Positions 60,771 to 64,000 of a DNA stretch of 64,000 bases are shown piece by piece; the first letter of the stretch is position 1, and each line of letters begins with the position of its first letter. The notes under the pieces are model-generated. The model made no database searches. It was not told the DNA's origin and saw nothing but the letters and a program-made list of their open reading frames with translations. Source of the stretch: Mesorhizobium sp. YC-39 (lineage in GTDB: Bacteria; Pseudomonadota; Alphaproteobacteria; Rhizobiales; Rhizobiaceae); the NCBI RefSeq assembly GCF_025753795.1, contig NZ_JAOWPS010000004.1, positions 558,001-622,000 of the forward strand, written 5' to 3'. A program made the translations under genes and the position numbers.

Positions 60771-61942
60771 TTTCCTGATCTCTCCAGCTCGGCAAGGATT
60801 TCTTCGGTGTGTTCGCCCAGACGCGGCGAAGGCCGCTCATAGACGAGCGGCGTGCCCGACATGACCATCGGCGCGCGCACCGAAGGCAGAAGATTGCCGT
60901 GGCCGTCGTCGAGGTCGAGCCGCATCCCGCGCGCAATCGTCTGCGGATCGGCAAACATCTGGCCGATATTGTTGATCGGGCTCGCCGGCACGCCAGCTGC
61001 TTCGAGCCTGGTCAGCAACGGATCGCGATCGAAAGCCTTCAGCGTCTCGATCACGCGTTCGCGCAGCTTCACCCGGTTGGCGACACGGGCGGGATTGGTA
61101 GCGAAATCGGGGTTCGCAGGCAATTCGTCGAGACCGACGGCAGCACAGAATTTGGCGAACTGGCCGTCATTGCCGACGGCCAGGATGATGTGACCATCCT
61201 TCACCGGCAGCACCTCGTAGGGCGCGATGTTCATATGCGCGTTGCCCATCTGCACCGGCGATTTTCCCGACACCAGATAATTGAGGTTCTGGTTGCCGAG
61301 TGCCGAGATCTGGCTGTCGTAGAGCGCCATATCGATATGCTGGCCTTCGCCGGTCTTCTCGGCATGGCGAAGGGCGGCCTGGATGGCGATGACCGAATAG
61401 AGGCCGGTGAAGATATCGGAGATGGCGACGCCGGCCTTTTGCGGCTCGCGGCCGGCCTCACCTGTGATCGACATCATGCCGGCCATGGCCTGGATGATGA
61501 AATCGTAGCCGGCGCGAGGCGCATAGGGTCCGTCCTGGCCGAAGCCGGTGATCGAGCAATAGATCAGGCGCGGGTTGATCTTGCGCAGGCTATCATGGTC
61601 GAGCCCGTATTTCCTGAGGCCACCGAGCTTGAAGTTCTCGATCAGCACATCCGCTGTCGCGACCAGCCGGCGTATCGTCTCGGCACCTTCCGGTGTCGAG
61701 AAGTCGACTGATATGGAGCGCTTGCCGCGATTGCAGGAATGGTAATAGGCGGCCGAGAGGTTCTCGCCGTCATGGCTCATGACGAAGGGCGGTCCCCATT
61801 TGCGGGTATCGTCGCCGCCGTCGGGGCTCTCGACCTTGATGACGTCGGCTCCGAGATCGGCCAGCAACTGCCCGGCCCAAGGCCCGGCCAGGATGCGGGC
61901 GAGTTCGATGACGCGCACGCCTTTCAGTGGAGGCTCAGTCAT
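60767..61942 (-). CDS. CaiB/BaiF family CoA-transferase
   Basis: A 391-residue class III CoA-transferase. It starts LKGVRVIELARILAGPWAGQLLADLGADVIKVESP, the family hallmark, and has the catalytic Asp176 in AISDIFTGL, aligned with Asp169 of formyl-CoA transferase. Known reactions move CoA between carboxylic acids via an aspartyl-CoA intermediate. The substrate is unknown; the adjacent TPP enzyme is not close to oxalyl-CoA decarboxylase, so oxalate is not indicated. GGTGAT precedes the ATG. Confidence 0.89.
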   Translation of the reverse strand: MTEPPLKGVRVIELARILAGPWAGQLLADLGADVIKVESPDGGDDTRKWGPPFVMSHDGENLSAAYYHSCNRGKRSISVDFSTPEGAETIRRLVATADVLIENFKLGGLRKYGLDHDSLRKINPRLIYCSITGFGQDGPYAPRAGYDFIIQAMAGMMSITGEAGREPQKAGVAISDIFTGLYSVIAIQAALRHAEKTGEGQHIDMALYDSQISALGNQNLNYLVSGKSPVQMGNAHMNIAPYEVLPVKDGHIILAVGNDGQFAKFCAAVGLDELPANPDFATNPARVANRVKLRERVIETLKAFDRDPLLTRLEAAGVPASPINNIGQMFADPQTIARGMRLDLDDGHGNLLPSVRAPMVMSGTPLVYERPSPRLGEHTEEILAELERSGK

Positions 61943-62023
61943 GGATCACCACAGATTGATCGAAAGCGCAGCCTCTATCAATCCCGCGTGCCGCTGTCAC
62001 GGTCCTTGCGATGGGCCAACCCA

Positions 62024-62956
62024 TCAGGCTTTCAGCGTGCCTCCAGCCCATGTGGCGAAATCGTTCATGATGATGTCTCTGTTCACCTCGTTCAGGCTTT
62101 CGTGGCGGGTCTCGGCGTAAACCTTTGAAACGAGATTCGAAAAGCCCATCCTGTGCATGCGCCCGGCAAGGTGGCTGACCGCCTTGCCGCCGTCGGTAGC
62201 CGGGTCCTTTTCGCCGCCGACCAGATAGATCGGCAGGGTCTTGCGGATATCGGAAAAATTGGCATCGACGGCGCCGTGGAAGATGAAGCCGAACACGTCG
62301 CGCCACATCGACACCGAGGCATCCCAGCCGCAGAGCGGATCGGCGACATATTTATCGACTTCGGCCGCATCACGCGACAGCCAGTCGAATGGCGTGCGGT
62401 GACCGGGGACAGCCTTGCCCCAGGTCTGGAATGTCAGCCTCGGCAGCAGGCGCGACGGCACGTCGGAGCCCAGCCGGAATTTTTCCCAGGCCAGGATGGC
62501 CAGGGCGGCATGGCCGGCGAGCCCAGTGGAAAAATTGGCGTTCCAGATGGCGGCGGCGTGCAGCCGGCCCGAAAGGGCAAGCATGAAATTCAGCGCAACG
62601 AGGCCGCCCATCGAATGGCCGAAAAGGATGACCGGAAGACCGGGATGTTCGCTGGCGATCAGATCGTGCACGGCCGCCACATCGGCGATGACCTTGATGC
62701 CGCCGTCTGTTTGAGCGAACCTGCCGAGGGGGGCATCGGGCGCCCTGGTTGCGCCATGGCCGCGATGGTCATGGGCGTAGACATGGAAGCCGCGCTGACC
62801 CAGAAAGGTGGCGAAGCGGACATAGCGCGCGGCGTGCTCGGCCAGGCCGTGATTGATCTGGACCACGGCGCGCGGGCGGCCTTCGGCGCGTTTGACATAG
62901 AGGGTGAGCTCGGCCCCGGTCGGCGAACGCAGTATGCGCTGTTGGCTGAATGACAT
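62024..62956 (-). CDS. Alpha/beta hydrolase, monoglyceride-lipase-like
   Basis: A 310-residue serine hydrolase. Nucleophile elbow GHSMGG, oxyanion region NHGLAEHAARY and catalytic His in TRHESLNEV are as in monoacylglycerol lipases and lysophospholipase PldB; the catalytic Asp is probably in GGEKDPATD. The ATG at 62956 is likely; a GTG at 62986 is possible. Its stop is 82 bp before the CoA-transferase start, so it may be in the same operon or transcribed independently. Confidence 0.86.
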   Translation of the reverse strand: MSFSQQRILRSPTGAELTLYVKRAEGRPRAVVQINHGLAEHAARYVRFATFLGQRGFHVYAHDHRGHGATRAPDAPLGRFAQTDGGIKVIADVAAVHDLIASEHPGLPVILFGHSMGGLVALNFMLALSGRLHAAAIWNANFSTGLAGHAALAILAWEKFRLGSDVPSRLLPRLTFQTWGKAVPGHRTPFDWLSRDAAEVDKYVADPLCGWDASVSMWRDVFGFIFHGAVDANFSDIRKTLPIYLVGGEKDPATDGGKAVSHLAGRMHRMGFSNLVSKVYAETRHESLNEVNRDIIMNDFATWAGGTLKA

Positions 62957-63148
62957 TTCTCGCTTCGTCCCCAACGCGTTTTCCACGCCTTTAAAGCGTT
63001 GTGTGCCGGCGCCTATCCTGCGTCAATCCGACGGCGGCGTTTTCCGCACCGTTCTTGCTTCGCAGTATCGCAATTCTGACAAGGAAAATCCTGATATCCA
63101 GAAGAGGGCGGCAGTCTGCTGCCGCAGTTTTTCAATCGAGGAATTCTT

Positions 63149-64000
63149 ATGCGGTCAGGTCTTGCTTTCGGATTGGCGCTTTTGGCCATGTTGCTGACGG
63201 GTACGGCGCGCGCCGAGGTGAAGATGAGCGGCGCCTTCGTGGCCGACGCCGCCTGTCCGGCGACGCAGGCCGTCAAGAGCGGCAAGAACCCCGGCGATAT
63301 CTCGACCAGTGCCGGACAGAGCTACGAGCTGCTGGCCGGCAACAAGGATGCGCCGACGCACTATCTGATCCGCGTGCCGGGAGCGGATCCGGAGCGCCGC
63401 TGGGTGAAGGTAAGTTGTGGCCATGTTTCGGGCGGCAGCGCATCGCCGGCTGCACCCGCGCCGGCCGATCAAAGCAAGGCCGCGGCCTCGGGAAAGCCCG
63501 AATATGTCTTCGCGTTGAGCTGGCAGCCGGCGTTTTGCGAGACCAAGCCCGGCAAGACCGAGTGCAAGGCCCAGACCACTCGCGGCTTTGACGCGACGCA
63601 TTTCACCTTGCATGGGTTGTGGCCGCAGCCGAATGGGAATTTCTATTGCCAGGTGGCAGCGGCCGACAAGGCCAACGACAATCCGGCCCATTGGCAGGAT
63701 CTGCCGCCAGTCGAGCTCGATGCGAATACACGGTCGGAACTCGACCAGGTGATGCCGGGCACCGCATCCGACCTGGAAAGGCATGAATGGATCAAGCACG
63801 GCACTTGCTACGGCAAGAGCCAGCAAGAGTATTTCTCCGATGCGCTGAGGCTGATGCGCGCGGTGAATGCTTCGCCGGTGCGCGATCTGTTCGCAAAGAA
63901 TGTCGGCAAGCAGCTGACGTCAAATCAGATTCGAAGTGCCTTCGACAGCGCCTTTGGCGCCGGGGCAGGCGAGCGGGTCCGCGTCTCCTGCCTGGTCGAT
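63149..64000 (+). CDS. RNase T2 family protein, C-terminus beyond the window
   Basis: 284 residues are visible and the frame is still open at 64000. Signal peptide (1-22, cleavage after ARA), then an N-terminal domain (about 23-95, two cysteines), a proline/alanine-rich linker (98-115) and the T2 ribonuclease domain from about 118. CAS1 is HFTLHGLWPQ with His155 and CAS2 is HEWIKHGTC with His212, Glu213, Lys216 and His217, all catalytic. Predicted to be a periplasmic or secreted RNase. A GAGGA site precedes the ATG. Such enzymes are uncommon in rhizobia. Confidence 0.93.
   Translation, partial: MRSGLAFGLALLAMLLTGTARAEVKMSGAFVADAACPATQAVKSGKNPGDISTSAGQSYELLAGNKDAPTHYLIRVPGADPERRWVKVSCGHVSGGSASPAAPAPADQSKAAASGKPEYVFALSWQPAFCETKPGKTECKAQTTRGFDATHFTLHGLWPQPNGNFYCQVAAADKANDNPAHWQDLPPVELDANTRSELDQVMPGTASDLERHEWIKHGTCYGKSQQEYFSDALRLMRAVNASPVRDLFAKNVGKQLTSNQIRSAFDSAFGAGAGERVRVSCLVD

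Noticed and set aside
59121..61942. Oxalyl-CoA decarboxylase plus formyl-CoA transferase
   Set aside because: The TPP protein resembles acetolactate synthase more than OXC and lacks the OXC opening; the CoA-transferase alone is not specific.

Overview
The window is GC-rich chromosomal DNA from an alphaproteobacterium, most likely a Rhizobiales member close to Mesorhizobium. The reasons are the TamA/TamB pair, the two-subunit PreT/PreA dihydropyrimidine dehydrogenase, the RutR-type regulator, many non-phage ABC importers, and intergenic palindromic elements of the kind common in rhizobia. The genus is an inference from gene content and style, not from a search. I see no rRNA, tRNA, CRISPR array, transposase or phage gene. 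Both window edges cut genes: a sugar ABC permease on the left and an RNase T2 on the right.

Region 1 (1-3.5 kb) holds the end of a sugar-uptake operon with gluconokinase, a lipid A-type acyltransferase on the opposite strand, and a small ArsR / AHSA1 / GFA-type operon with a clear promoter and a perfect palindromic operator. Region 2 (3.5-9.5 kb, minus strand) is a sulfate importer, cysT-cysW-cysA, flanked by two different periplasmic binding proteins, followed by an Rrf2-type regulator. Region 3 (9.5-26 kb) concerns the envelope. A minus-strand operon encodes a bacterial alpha-2-macroglobulin, PBP1C and a D-Ala-D-Ala dipeptidase. Divergent from it are tamA and an unusually long tamB that carries an internal duplication of about 620 residues.

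Region 4 (26-33 kb) is a five-domain peptide-type ABC importer whose two ATPases are fused in one protein, followed by a glutathione transferase. Region 5 (33.5-41.5 kb) has a lytic-transglycosylase-like lipoprotein, an MttB-family methyltransferase next to a dimethylglycine-dehydrogenase-like FAD/GcvT protein (probable methylated-amine catabolism), DoxX, a small exported protein, a two-domain VOC protein and ChaC.

Region 6 (41.6-58.5 kb) is the functional centre: a complete reductive pyrimidine-degradation set. PreT/PreA reduce uracil or thymine, dihydropyrimidinase opens the ring, beta-ureidopropionase releases beta-alanine, and an omega-aminotransferase transfers its amino group. A NMT1/THI5-type ABC importer sits downstream and RutR is encoded in the middle. 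I find RutR-like 16-bp boxes upstream of preT and between rutR and the aminotransferase gene, so both halves look like one regulon. A redox island (Rrf2, AhpD-like, DoxX, two SDRs, XRE regulator) lies between the two halves. Region 7 (58.6-64 kb) holds a CHRD protein, a TPP enzyme / CoA-transferase pair of unknown substrate, a monoglyceride-lipase-like hydrolase and the start of an RNase T2.
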